DNA of 13,518 nucleotides from Candidatus Pacearchaeota archaeon (GTDB lineage Archaea > Nanobdellota > Nanobdellia > Pacearchaeales > GW2011-AR1). The translations under genes were made by a program, and so were the position numbers. Below the pieces are notes generated by a model that had not been told where the DNA came from, searched no databases, and was given only the letters and a program-made list of their open reading frames with translations. Shown here one piece after another: positions 5,252-13,029 of the stretch. The stretch's first letter is position 1. Every line of letters starts with the position of its first letter. The stretch covers positions 1 to 13,518 of the forward strand of contig JAPLYA010000135.1 in the NCBI GenBank assembly GCA_026395775.1. The letters run 5' to 3'.

Positions 5252-8200
5252 CGGACTTTAATCAAATAATTAGAGACGGAAAGATTGTTGATAATAAGAG
5301 AACTAAGTCTATCAATATGAAAGAAGTATTAAAAACTATGGCACAGGATTCTGAAAGTTTTAAGTGTGCTGTTGGATATTTCTATATTGAAGGTTTATTT
5401 GAAATAATTAATTCTCTAAAAGACCTCAAGGAAATTAAGATTTTAATGGGTTATGATACATCAAAACCAACTAAAGAGCAGTTAATTAAAGCTTTTAATG
5501 ATAAATTTAATGAACTTGAAGTAAATGAACAAACAAGACCTGCGGTTAAGCTTTTTTATCAGTTAGTTAGAGAATATAAAACTCTTAAAATTAAAGTTTA
5601 TTTTGGTGATGAGAAAAATCCAGAAAGATTACATAGCAAAGCATACTTATTTTTAAGAGACTCTTCTGCTACAAATATCCTCAACAGATATATGGCAGGG
5701 GTTATAGGCTCATCAAATTTGACTCCTAGCGGATTAGTTGGGAATACAGAGTTAAACACAATTATAACCGAACAAAGAGATTTAGAAGATGTAGAAAAAT
5801 GGTTTGAGGAATTGTGGGGTAAGGGAACTGAAGATTTTGAAAAATTAAATGTTTGCGAAGCACTCGCTGAAGCAATTGAAAAATCAAAGTTTGGAGAGGA
5901 ACTGAGAAATACATTTGTATATATAGAACCAAAAGAATTTTTAAAGATTTTAATAAAGTTCTTAAAAGCAGACTATCTTTTTGAAGAATTTAAAGAATCA
6001 AAGTTATTGCAGTTTCAATATATAGATTTTGTAAGGGTTTTAAATAATTTTAACAGCAAAGGATACAGGGGTTGTTTTCTGACTTCCTCGGTGGGCTTAG
6101 GAAAATCTTATGTCGCTGCCCAAGTTGCTAAATATTTTATAGATAACAAAGAGAAAGTCTTAATAATTGCTCCAGCAGGATTAGTTCATAGTGAAGACCA
6201 ATGGCAGAGATATTTGAAAGAATTTAAGATTTATGATAAGGTTTCATTAGTCTCTATGGGGGATTTACAAAAGAGACCAGATATGTTTAGATTTGAAAAA
6301 TACTCTAGGAATTACGGGCTAATAATAGTTGATGAAGCACATAATTACAGAAATCCTGACTCTTATAGAGCGAGAAATATAAAAAAGATAATAGATGAAA
6401 ATGGAAATTCTAAAGTTTTATTTCTTACAGCAACGCCTGTTAATACTAGCTTAGACGACTTGTTTAATCTTGCTAAATTATTTCAAAGAAAGGGGGACAA
6501 CCTACTTTTTGATAACTTGGTTAGAGAGTTAGGAGATTTAATTAACTTATTTAAAAATAAAGAATATGAGGAACTGAAAAATTCCGAAAAAGAAGAGTTA
6601 TCCATAGTTCAGGAAAGAATTGAAAGGGAAATGTTCGTTAAATCAACAAGAGAAACAATAAAGACACAGCAAGAGTATATAGACGAACTAAAAATATTTT
6701 CTAAGGTAGATATAACAAAAATTAAAGACCCTGATGTTGAAGAAATTAAATATGAACTAGACACCCGTTATAGAGATGTTGTAGCGGGGATTGTAGATTT
6801 TATTACTAGCCTTTCAGCAGCACATTTAAGATTGCTTGACCCTGAAAAAGGGAGTAGATTGGGTGGTTTTTTCAAATGGGTTCTTTATAAAAGATTTGAA
6901 AGTGATATAAGTTCATATTATTTAACACTAAAAAGATTGTCTAAAAAAAGCACAATGATTCTTACTGCTGTTGAAAAGAAAAACACAAAATACTTAGAAG
7001 AAGACGAATATGAAGATGACATAGATATTAACTTTGATTTGGATTTTAAAGATAGATTAAATGATGTTATTGAAAAAATAAAGTTAGGTGAAGGGGCGGA
7101 GCATATAAAGATATTATCTGAACTTGAAAGAGATATTGGTTTGATTAATAAGCAAATAGAAAAACTAAATCCCTTTTTGAAAGAAGGTTGTGAGGTTCTA
7201 TTTAAGAATGACCAAAAAATAAACCAATTAAGTTCTATTCTTAGTTCTAAAAAAGGGAAGAAAATATTGCTATTCACAGAATATAAAGATACTCTTAGAG
7301 CAATAAAGGAATATTTTAATAATTCATTACATCTAGATGAAGTTAGGTATGTAGATTCAAATACAAAAAATAAACAAGCAATAATTGAAAAGTTTAATGA
7401 CAGCAAAGATAAATTAAGAATTTTAATGACTACAGATACATTATCGGAAGGATTTAATATAAGCGGAGCAGATGTAGTTATTAATTTTGATATTCCTTAT
7501 AATCCTGTTAGGATAATTCAAAGAATAGGGAGAGCAACTCGTTTAGACAATCCTAAAGATATTGAAGTTTTAAACTTTAGACCAGATGACGACCTAGATG
7601 TAGAATTAAAACTTGTAGAGAGAATGGAATTAAGAATAAAAGATATTATTAGGTTTGTTGGTGTTGAGTATCGAATCTGGTTTGAAACAGAAAAAGAAGT
7701 TTTGTCTGAGAGAAGAGCTAAAGATAAAAGAATGTATTTAGAAGTGTGGCAAAAAATAAGAAGTAACTTCAGAGGGAGCAATTTCAAAGAGTTAGAGATA
7801 ACACTTGATTATTCAAAACCAATTTTAATTTTCTTACAAAGGGCTATTAAAAAATATTCTATTAAAAAAGAGGATTTGGAAGGTGTAAAAATTCCATCTG
7901 GAAAAAATTATACTATTTTTGGTGGCATTAAAGGACTAAACTTAATTTACAAAGATAGTGATTCTTATAATGAAGAGACGCTCTATGGCAGAGAAATAAC
8001 CGAACTAAATAAAAGGATAGATTTTGAGAAAACCTTTAGACAAGAACTCAAAGATTTTGAAGATTTTAAAAGCAATAAAAAGAAAGAAGATTTGAAGATG
8101 CAATACTTTAATGATTCTACAGATAAATTGGTAAATAGCATTCTTGATTTTATAGTGTCTAAAAAGCTATTAGAATTGTATCCAGAAATTTCTAAGTTAG

Positions 8201-8412
8201 AGGACGCATTAGAGCAAATTAAACATAAATGTGGAAGTACGACAGAGAAGATAATACGGAAAATTAAAGTAGAAATTAAAGAAAGTATTACAAAAGATAA
8301 AATAAACAAATGGACCCATGAATTAACAGAGAGTTTTACTAAAACAGACATCCAAAAAAAGATTGATGATAAAAAAGAGACCTTGTTTGCAATTGGGTTT
8401 ATAGAGGAATAA
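5248..8412 (+). CDS. PLD-nuclease/SF2-helicase fusion protein
   Basis: This 1054-residue protein combines an N-terminal phospholipase-D-type nuclease domain with an SF2 (SNF2-like) helicase or translocase. The PLD part shows H129 and K131 in LHSKAYLF, then GSSNLT at 154-159. The helicase part shows Walker A GLGKS (283-287), DEAH (362-365), TAT (394-396), KILLFTEY, then TTDTLSEGFNISGADVVINF, and motif VI QRIGRATR (758-765). A long helical and acidic insert (about 440-680) lies between the RecA-like lobes, and a lysine-rich helical region fills 840-1054. It is the likely DNA-translocating and cutting partner of the methyltransferase 2 nt downstream. DISARM and type ISP systems split or fuse similar parts differently. 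The frame is intact throughout. Confidence 0.88.
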   Translation: MTDFNQIIRDGKIVDNKRTKSINMKEVLKTMAQDSESFKCAVGYFYIEGLFEIINSLKDLKEIKILMGYDTSKPTKEQLIKAFNDKFNELEVNEQTRPAVKLFYQLVREYKTLKIKVYFGDEKNPERLHSKAYLFLRDSSATNILNRYMAGVIGSSNLTPSGLVGNTELNTIITEQRDLEDVEKWFEELWGKGTEDFEKLNVCEALAEAIEKSKFGEELRNTFVYIEPKEFLKILIKFLKADYLFEEFKESKLLQFQYIDFVRVLNNFNSKGYRGCFLTSSVGLGKSYVAAQVAKYFIDNKEKVLIIAPAGLVHSEDQWQRYLKEFKIYDKVSLVSMGDLQKRPDMFRFEKYSRNYGLIIVDEAHNYRNPDSYRARNIKKIIDENGNSKVLFLTATPVNTSLDDLFNLAKLFQRKGDNLLFDNLVRELGDLINLFKNKEYEELKNSEKEELSIVQERIEREMFVKSTRETIKTQQEYIDELKIFSKVDITKIKDPDVEEIKYELDTRYRDVVAGIVDFITSLSAAHLRLLDPEKGSRLGGFFKWVLYKRFESDISSYYLTLKRLSKKSTMILTAVEKKNTKYLEEDEYEDDIDINFDLDFKDRLNDVIEKIKLGEGAEHIKILSELERDIGLINKQIEKLNPFLKEGCEVLFKNDQKINQLSSILSSKKGKKILLFTEYKDTLRAIKEYFNNSLHLDEVRYVDSNTKNKQAIIEKFNDSKDKLRILMTTDTLSEGFNISGADVVINFDIPYNPVRIIQRIGRATRLDNPKDIEVLNFRPDDDLDVELKLVERMELRIKDIIRFVGVEYRIWFETEKEVLSERRAKDKRMYLEVWQKIRSNFRGSNFKELEITLDYSKPILIFLQRAIKKYSIKKEDLEGVKIPSGKNYTIFGGIKGLNLIYKDSDSYNEETLYGREITELNKRIDFEKTFRQELKDFEDFKSNKKKEDLKMQYFNDSTDKLVNSILDFIVSKKLLELYPEISKLEDALEQIKHKCGSTTEKIIRKIKVEIKESITKDKINKWTHELTESFTKTDIQKKIDDKKETLFAIGFIEE

Positions 8413-8414
8413 TC

Positions 8415-11400
8415 ATGGAAGTTCATGAAATACTAAACGGAAAAGAAGAGGTTGTTAGATTTTTAGAAGAGAAGGATTTTAAGAGAGAGAGAGTACTCTG
8501 ATGAAGAATATCCTGAGGGTACCTACTTTGAAATAAACAAAGAGGGGAAAAAATCAGTTGTTGTTTATGAAGTCTTTGAAGAAGAAAAAATAAAAGAAGT
8601 AAAAGACCACTTCTTTAGAGACCGAGGTTTAAGTCATTGTATTATTATTTTTGATGGAAAACTGATATTTCTAAGGAATTTTGGGGAACCAAGACATTTT
8701 ATTTATTCTAAAAACACTCAAGGTTTAAGTAAAGTTTCTAAAGAAGATAGACTTAAAAAAATTGGTGATGAAGGATTTGATTTTATATTTCAGGCAGGAA
8801 AAGATATTTCAGGACAGTTTTATGAATCTTTTAAGACTAAACGGGATATTTTAGTCCAATATATAACTAATGACACAGAACCATCAAAAAAATTTCTTAT
8901 TGCTCATAAGATATTTGACCGATTTTTCTTTATTTACTTCTTGTGCCATAAGGGGATAATAAAATCAAATGGAGAAAAGATATCTGGGAAAAACTTGTTT
9001 AATCTCCTACTAAAGGAAAATAACTTTTTTCAGGCACTAAAGTATTTATTCAATAAATTTAATACTCCAGGTGGAGGAAAAGTAAGAATATTAAAACTAG
9101 GAGATTATAACTTAAATATTCCGTATTTAAACGGGGGATTGTTTAGACCTCACGATGATTTGGAAAAAGTACTAAATATCACCTTAAAAAATAAACAATG
9201 GGAAGAAATCTTTGAATTTTTGAATAGCTATCACTGGATTATTGAAGATGTCAAAGCAACAGAAGAGAATGAAGACAAGATATTAACTCCTGAAATATTA
9301 GGTCATGTTTACGAAAGAAGTGTGGTAGAATGGGAAAGCGAAGGATTTGAAAAGGAAGCTGAAAAGGCTGTCAAGAAAATAACTGAAAGAAAGAAGAAAG
9401 GCGTTTATTACACTCCTGAATCAATAACAGATTACATTTCAAACAATACAATAATTCCCTATTTACTTGATAAATTGGGAAATAAATACGCTTCTTTTGA
9501 CGAGCTGGTTGAATCTAAAAATAAGAAAGATATGAAAGATGCTTTAAACGTTCTTGACAAAATCAAGGTTTTAGACCCTGCCTGTGGCTCTGGAGCATTT
9601 TTGATTAAAGCTTCTGAAGTAATTTTTGGGTTAAAACGAAGATTAAACTATGAAATAAAGGACAAAAAGAACTTTTATGATTTGAAGCTAGATATAATTA
9701 CAGAGAATATTTATGGAGTAGATATTCTTGCAGGAGCAATAGAGATTTCTAGACTAAGACTTTGGCTTTGGTTAATTAGTGATTATGATAGTAAAAGTGA
9801 AGTTGAACCTCTACCAAACATCGAATACAATTTAATGCAAGGCAATAGCTTAATTGGTTTTACTTCTTTTAAAGGAAAGCTACTTGAAGTAAGCAAAGAA
9901 TTAAAAGAAAAGACTAAGAGGTTTGAGGAATTAAAATCTGAGTATAAAACCAGTCACGGGAAGACAAGCGAAATAATAAGAGAATTATTAGAAAAAGAAA
10001 TGAAATCTGTTCGTTCAGAATTAAATTCACTGTATATTAAAGACTTAAATTCTATGGGGGTGGGAGATTTTAAAGTAAAAAAAGATATACAATTTAATTT
10101 TTTTGGTGAGAAAACCAAATCAAAACATGATAAATTTATGTACCAAGATGAATTTGAGAAAGAATTAATGCCATTTCATTGGATTCTAGAATTTTCAGAC
10201 ACATTTAAAGGCAATAATTCTGGTTTTGATGTAGTTATTGGGAATCCACCTTATGCAACTAACTATGCAAAACATTCTACAAAAATAAAACAAGAAATAA
10301 TTAATTTATTAAAATCACTTTATAGTTTTTCGAAAGAAAGAACTATCAATAGATACAATCTCATTATGTTCTTTTTAGAAAGAATAATCCAATTATCTAC
10401 CCCTGGTAGCTATCTAAGTATGATTATTGATGGGAGCGGGTTTTATACCACCGTTTATACTGAAATAAGAAAAGAATTATTGAAGTATAACATTTTAGAG
10501 TTAGTAGACAATTTGGAAGCATTTCAGGGAGTTAATACAAAACAGATAATAATTAGCTTTAATAAAACAGATTATATTGATTCTCATTCATTAATTTGGA
10601 AAGATGGGTTAGATGGTAAGGCAGAAGAAATCAAACAAAAAGAATGGAAAAATAGTTTAGATTTTAATTTTTCTAGACCAAATAAATTTGAGAAAATTAT
10701 CAAATTAATAGAATTAAATCCATCCCTAGAAATTAACTTTCTTCCAATTTCAGGAATGAATGTTACAAATAGACCTGAATCTAGATTACCTCCATTTCTT
10801 TCAGATAAAAGGATTAATTCAAAGTATCACAAAGCAATATTTAGCGGAAATATAAGCCCGTTCTTTTTAGAATATCCAACTAAAGAACAGCTAAATGAAA
10901 CTAGTAGAAAGATGCCTTATATTTGTTTTGATAAAAGTTTAGGATATAGTATGAATGCGTATTTATCCAGAATTAAAGAAAAAGCTAGAGTTTCTTTGGG
11001 TAAGACTGACGATAGATATAATCAACCAAAGATATTTGTTAGACAGTCATTAAGTGGAAAAGTTTGTATAGAAGCAGCATATTCTGATGATTCTGATTTT
11101 TATTGTGATAACAGTGTTTATGTTATAAACAGTAAAACAAAAAATAAAGAAGAACTATTTTATTTATTAGCTGTTTTAAACTCAAAACTTATTACTTTTT
11201 ATGCTAAAGAAAAGAATATTTTATCTAAGGCTTCATCGGGTAGTGCAACACGTTTGCCTATGGGGAGCAATAGAGGAAAAGGTTTAAAAGATTTTCCAAT
11301 TCCTTATGTTTCAAAAGAAGAACAGAAACCATTTGTTAAATTAGTCAATGAAATTTTTTCAATAACTAAAGATAAGGACTATCCCGAAAACAAAGAGAAA

Positions 11401-11502
11401 CAATGTAAAGTTAAAGAACTTCAGAAAAAAATTGACCAGTTTGTTTACAAACTCTATAAATTAACAGATGAAGAAATTAAAATTGTTGAAAATTTATTTT
11501 AA
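8415..11502 (+). CDS. Eco57I-class N6-adenine DNA methyltransferase, frame broken at (AG)6
   Basis: The reading frame starts at ATG 8415, 2 nt after the helicase stop, but ends after 28 codons at TGA 8499-8501. Coding continues in another frame from about 8482 to 11502 with no ATG or GTG for more than 440 nt. Adding one AG to the (AG)6 tract joins both into a 1029-residue protein (numbering below). It has an N-terminal accessory region, PYLNGGLF (237-244) typical of type IIG and PglX-like enzymes, YTPESITDYI, motif I LDPACGSG (387-394), motif IV NPPY (611-614), a coiled stretch before it, and a C-terminal half that probably reads the DNA target. It would methylate adenine at host sites to mark self. 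As sequenced, only a truncated form from a late TTG (8941) could be made. True decay or a sequencing error are alternatives to phase variation. Confidence 0.85.
8482..8493 (+). repeat. (AG)6 simple repeat at the methyltransferase frameshift
   Basis: Twelve bases of alternating AG lie exactly where the two methyltransferase frames meet. The upstream frame would reach its stop at 8499 and the downstream frame is closed before 8467 by TAG 8464-8466. Seven or four AG units would give an open frame and six or five would not, as in slippage-controlled restriction genes. Confidence 0.7.
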
Positions 11503-11503
11503 G

Positions 11504-11704
11504 ATGGCAAATCAGGATGATTTTCTACGAAAAGAACTCATTAAGGATTTAAAGAGGCTATATAAGCAACGAGGAAATAAAAGACCGAGAACTATAGATG
11601 TTCAGAATGATAGAGATAGACCAAATTATGCTACTTATATTAAATATTTTGGAAGCTGGGGGAATGCTTTAAAAGAAGCAGGGGTAGATAAAGATGGAAT
11701 CTAA
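11504..11704 (+). CDS. Homing-endonuclease-associated repeat protein
   Basis: This 66-residue ORF starts at ATG 11504, 1 nt after the methyltransferase stop; an in-frame ATG at 11468 lies inside that gene and is less likely. The body, with ELIKDLKRLYKQRGNKRPRT and then YATYIKYFGSWGNALKEAG, matches the small repeat found beside HNH and homing endonucleases, which probably binds DNA through helices around the FGSW motif. There is only one repeat unit and no nuclease domain, so it is a small accessory DNA-binding protein or a remnant. It overlaps the next gene by 11 nt. Confidence 0.65.
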   Translation: MANQDDFLRKELIKDLKRLYKQRGNKRPRTIDVQNDRDRPNYATYIKYFGSWGNALKEAGVDKDGI

Positions 11705-11963
11705 TAAAATATTTTTCTTTAAAGGAACTGACTTACTAATAAACATACGAAATTCCAAACCAACTGAAAGATATGCACTGAAACTTTCCAAGACTATTAA
11801 TTTGGGCTATGCAAGAGTTAATCAAATACTAACTTTGTTTAAACAATTAGGGCTTATTGAGTTTATTGACTTAGATAAAAGAACTAAAGGAATTAGACTA
11901 ACGAAAAAAGGCGAAGAAATTGCAGATAATTTGATTGCCATAATGAAGAAAATTAACACTTAA
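11694..11963 (+). CDS. Winged-helix DNA-binding protein
   Basis: This 89-residue protein reads as a single winged-helix domain: helices around TERYALKLSKTINLGYARVN and QILTLFKQLGLIEF, then a wing-like FIDLDKRTKGIRLTKKGEEI and a final helix. This is the MarR/PadR type of layout. As last gene of the operon, it may regulate the operon or the transposon ends. It is a second candidate, with the DUF488 protein, for binding the TGGGTACC sites. It ends about 47 nt before the right-end repeat cluster. Confidence 0.65.
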   Translation: MESNKIFFFKGTDLLINIRNSKPTERYALKLSKTINLGYARVNQILTLFKQLGLIEFIDLDKRTKGIRLTKKGEEIADNLIAIMKKINT

Positions 11964-12000
11964 AGAGATTAAAATTGTTGAGAACTTCAATAAAAATTAA
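11953..12000 (+). pseudogene. Vestigial methyltransferase C-terminus
   Basis: Read in the methyltransferase frame, this stretch encodes LTLKEIKIVENFNKN and a stop. The real gene ends LTDEEIKIVENLF and a stop, exactly 492 nt upstream. About 29 of 35 aligned nucleotides match. It overlaps the end of the winged-helix gene in another frame. It looks like the tail of an older methyltransferase copy left behind when the two small genes were inserted, or after recombination between related elements. Confidence 0.6.
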
Positions 12001-12010
12001 CCCTTTACTT

Positions 12011-12073
12011 TTCGGACACTATTCGGACAAAAAGAAAACTTTTCGGTTAGTTTGAGATTATTCGGACTGCATT
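12011..12073. repeat. Right transposon end with subterminal repeats
   Basis: TTCGGAC occurs at 12011-12017, 12022-12028 and 12061-12067, with a variant TTCGGTT at 12042-12048. CTATTCGGACA (12019-12029) and TTCGGACTG (12061-12069) each have an inverted match at the left end (1905-1915 and 1875-1883). The right end holds one more motif copy than the left, and such asymmetry is common in large transposons. Confidence 0.55.
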
Positions 12074-12082
12074 AAATCAATA
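12074..12082 (+). repeat. Right copy of 9-bp direct repeat (probable target-site duplication)
   Basis: AAATCAATA matches 1862-1870 in the same orientation and lies 4 nt outside the terminal TTCGGACTG. It is only 7 nt upstream of the DUF424 TATA box. Confidence 0.6.
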
Positions 12083-12088
12083 CAAATA

Positions 12089-12097
12089 TTTAAAAAT
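12089..12097 (+). promoter_or_regulatory. TATA box of the DUF424 gene
   Basis: TTTAAAAAT is centred about 25 nt before the ATG at 12118, which predicts a leaderless mRNA. Confidence 0.45.
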
Positions 12098-12117
12098 TAC
12101 AATTAGCTTGAAACATC

Positions 12118-12414
12118 ATGAAAATCAAGATACATAAAACATACAGAACAGTTGTAGCTATCTGTGACTCAGATATTCTAGGCAAATGTTTTGAAGAAGG
12201 TATCGAGTTGCTAGATATAAGAGAAAACTTCTACAATGGAGAAGAGATTGAAGAAGACAGATTAGTAGAGCAAATGATAGATTTGGCAAAAGAAGATGCC
12301 ACATTCAACATAGCTGGCTCAAGCTCAGTCCAAGCAGCTCTAAAAGCAGGGATAATAGACAAAGAAGGAATCAAAACAATTCAAGGTGTTCCTTTTGCTC
12401 TGGTTTTGATTTAA
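12118..12414 (+). CDS. DUF424 family protein
   Basis: This 98-residue protein matches the archaeal DUF424 family in length and pattern: an N-terminal strand region with VVAICDSDILGKCFEEG, then ENFYNGEEIEEDRLVEQMID, FNIAGSSSVQAALKAGIID and a C-terminal IQGVPFALVLI. The function is unknown. The family is often found next to translation genes, and here it is followed by aIF1A and separated from aIF2-beta only by the inserted block. The start is supported by the TATA box about 25 nt upstream. Confidence 0.85.
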   Translation: MKIKIHKTYRTVVAICDSDILGKCFEEGIELLDIRENFYNGEEIEEDRLVEQMIDLAKEDATFNIAGSSSVQAALKAGIIDKEGIKTIQGVPFALVLI

Positions 12415-12569
12415 TTTCTAGTTGGTAAAAATAAAACTATTTTAGTAAACAAAGTAATTGTGTTTGGTTTAAAAAATTGTTTGCTTAATTAAATTACCCA
12501 TGAACCCCAATTTCAAGTTTACAAAAGCATCAGTTATCTCTTACCTCTCTAAACAAATTTCTCAATAGC

Positions 12570-12578
12570 TTTATAAAC
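12570..12578 (+). promoter_or_regulatory. TATA box of the aIF1A gene
   Basis: TTTATAAAC is centred 25 nt before the ATG at 12599, the same spacing as at aIF2-beta, so the mRNA is probably leaderless. The rest of the 184-bp gap from DUF424 shows no gene. Confidence 0.55.
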
Positions 12579-12598
12579 TAATTTCAACAATCTTATTT

Positions 12599-12910
12599 AT
12601 GGAACAGCAAGAACAACAAACAGAATTTGTAAGAGTAAAGTTACCTAGGGGTAACGAGATTATTGGAGTAATAGAACAAAGAGTAGGCGGAATAAGAATG
12701 ATGGTAAAATGTGCAGATGGTAAAACAAGAAATTGCAGAGTCCCTGGAAGATTAAAACGAGCTCTCTGGCTAAGAGAAGGAGATGTTGTAATAATCGAAC
12801 CCTGGGAATTTGACAATGAGAAAGGAGATGTTCTATTCAAATACAATCCAACACAAGTTCAATGGCTTGACAAAAAAGGTTATCTTGATAAAATCAAATC
12901 AAGCTTTTGA
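12599..12910 (+). CDS. Translation initiation factor aIF1A
   Basis: This 103-residue protein is the archaeal homologue of eIF1A and bacterial IF1. It binds the A site of the small subunit during start-codon selection. The S1/OB-fold is clear: FVRVKLPRGNEIIGVIEQRV, then MMVKCADGKTRNCRVPGRLK, ALWLREGDVVIIEPWEF, and a C-terminal helix with YNPTQVQWLDKKGYLD. Length fits the family. The charged N-terminus (MEQQEQQTE) is short. It has its own promoter, and its stop codon is followed by a T6 run. The last 12 nt overlap a converging small ORF on the minus strand. Confidence 0.93.
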   Translation: MEQQEQQTEFVRVKLPRGNEIIGVIEQRVGGIRMMVKCADGKTRNCRVPGRLKRALWLREGDVVIIEPWEFDNEKGDVLFKYNPTQVQWLDKKGYLDKIKSSF

Positions 12911-13021
12911 TTTTTTAGGTCGCCCTCTTTTTCTTATTTCGAGTCTATTTTCTCTCCAATATTTTGTTATAGTTGGTTGGCTATATCCTAATCTTTTAGC
13001 AGCTTCTCTAGAATTTCCCAA
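12899..13021 (-). CDS. Short helix-turn-helix ORF, possibly truncated by an IS
   Basis: From TTG 13021 the minus strand encodes 40 residues: LGNSREAAKRLGYSQPTITK, then YWRENRLEIRKRGRPKKSKA. The first half is a clean helix-turn-helix of the type found in recombinases and regulators. The tail is basic with an RGRP AT-hook-like motif. A GGAGG lies 5 nt before the TTG. It abuts the right end of the decayed IS200/IS605 element, so the original 5' part may have been cut away, or the ORF may be a leftover of another mobile element. Its stop overlaps the end of aIF1A by 12 nt, tail to tail. Whether it is expressed is unclear. Confidence 0.4.
   Translation of the reverse strand: MGNSREAAKRLGYSQPTITKYWRENRLEIRKRGRPKKSKA
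12911..12916 (+). terminator. T6 terminator after aIF1A
   Basis: TTTTTT directly follows the TGA stop. A T-run of this kind can end archaeal transcripts. Confidence 0.35.
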
Positions 13022-13029
13022 GTGAACCT

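Larger units (their letters stand above)
1871..12073. mobile_element. Putative 10.2-kb transposon carrying a defence operon
   Basis: The block starts with AACACAGTCCGAA and ends with TTCGGACTGCATT; read inward, the two ends match at 11 of 13 positions. Both ends carry further TTCGGAC-type motifs inside, and both are flanked by the direct repeat AAATCAATA. A DDE transposase is encoded 12 nt inside the left-end cluster. The interior holds one long co-directional operon and no backbone-type genes. Removing it brings backbone sequence into contact with the DUF424 promoter. The boundaries were read by eye. Linking this transposase to these ends is an inference. No further ends flank the transposase alone, which argues against it being only a small independent IS. 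Confidence 0.6.

Noticed and set aside
6918..7406. Long minus-strand ORF inside the helicase gene (also 7518-7787 and 7983-8426)
   Set aside because: These are serine/leucine/phenylalanine-rich antisense shadows of an A-rich coding strand, with no motifs.
8482..8503. Programmed ribosomal frameshift or stop-start reinitiation at the (AG)6 tract
   Set aside because: The TGATG overlap restarts in a frame that stops within about 12 codons, not in the methyltransferase frame. The AG repeat is not a typical slippery heptamer. Replication slippage explains it more simply.
8941..11502. Methyltransferase starting at TTG 8941
   Set aside because: Coding similarity clearly extends upstream in the same frame to about 8482, including the typical helical region before LCHKGII. 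The TTG is only the first start-like codon in a frame-broken gene.
1871..12073. Casposon interpretation (Cas4-like nuclease, HNH-related protein and HTH inside inverted ends)
   Set aside because: No Cas1 casposase or polymerase B is present, and a complete DDE transposase lies at the left end.
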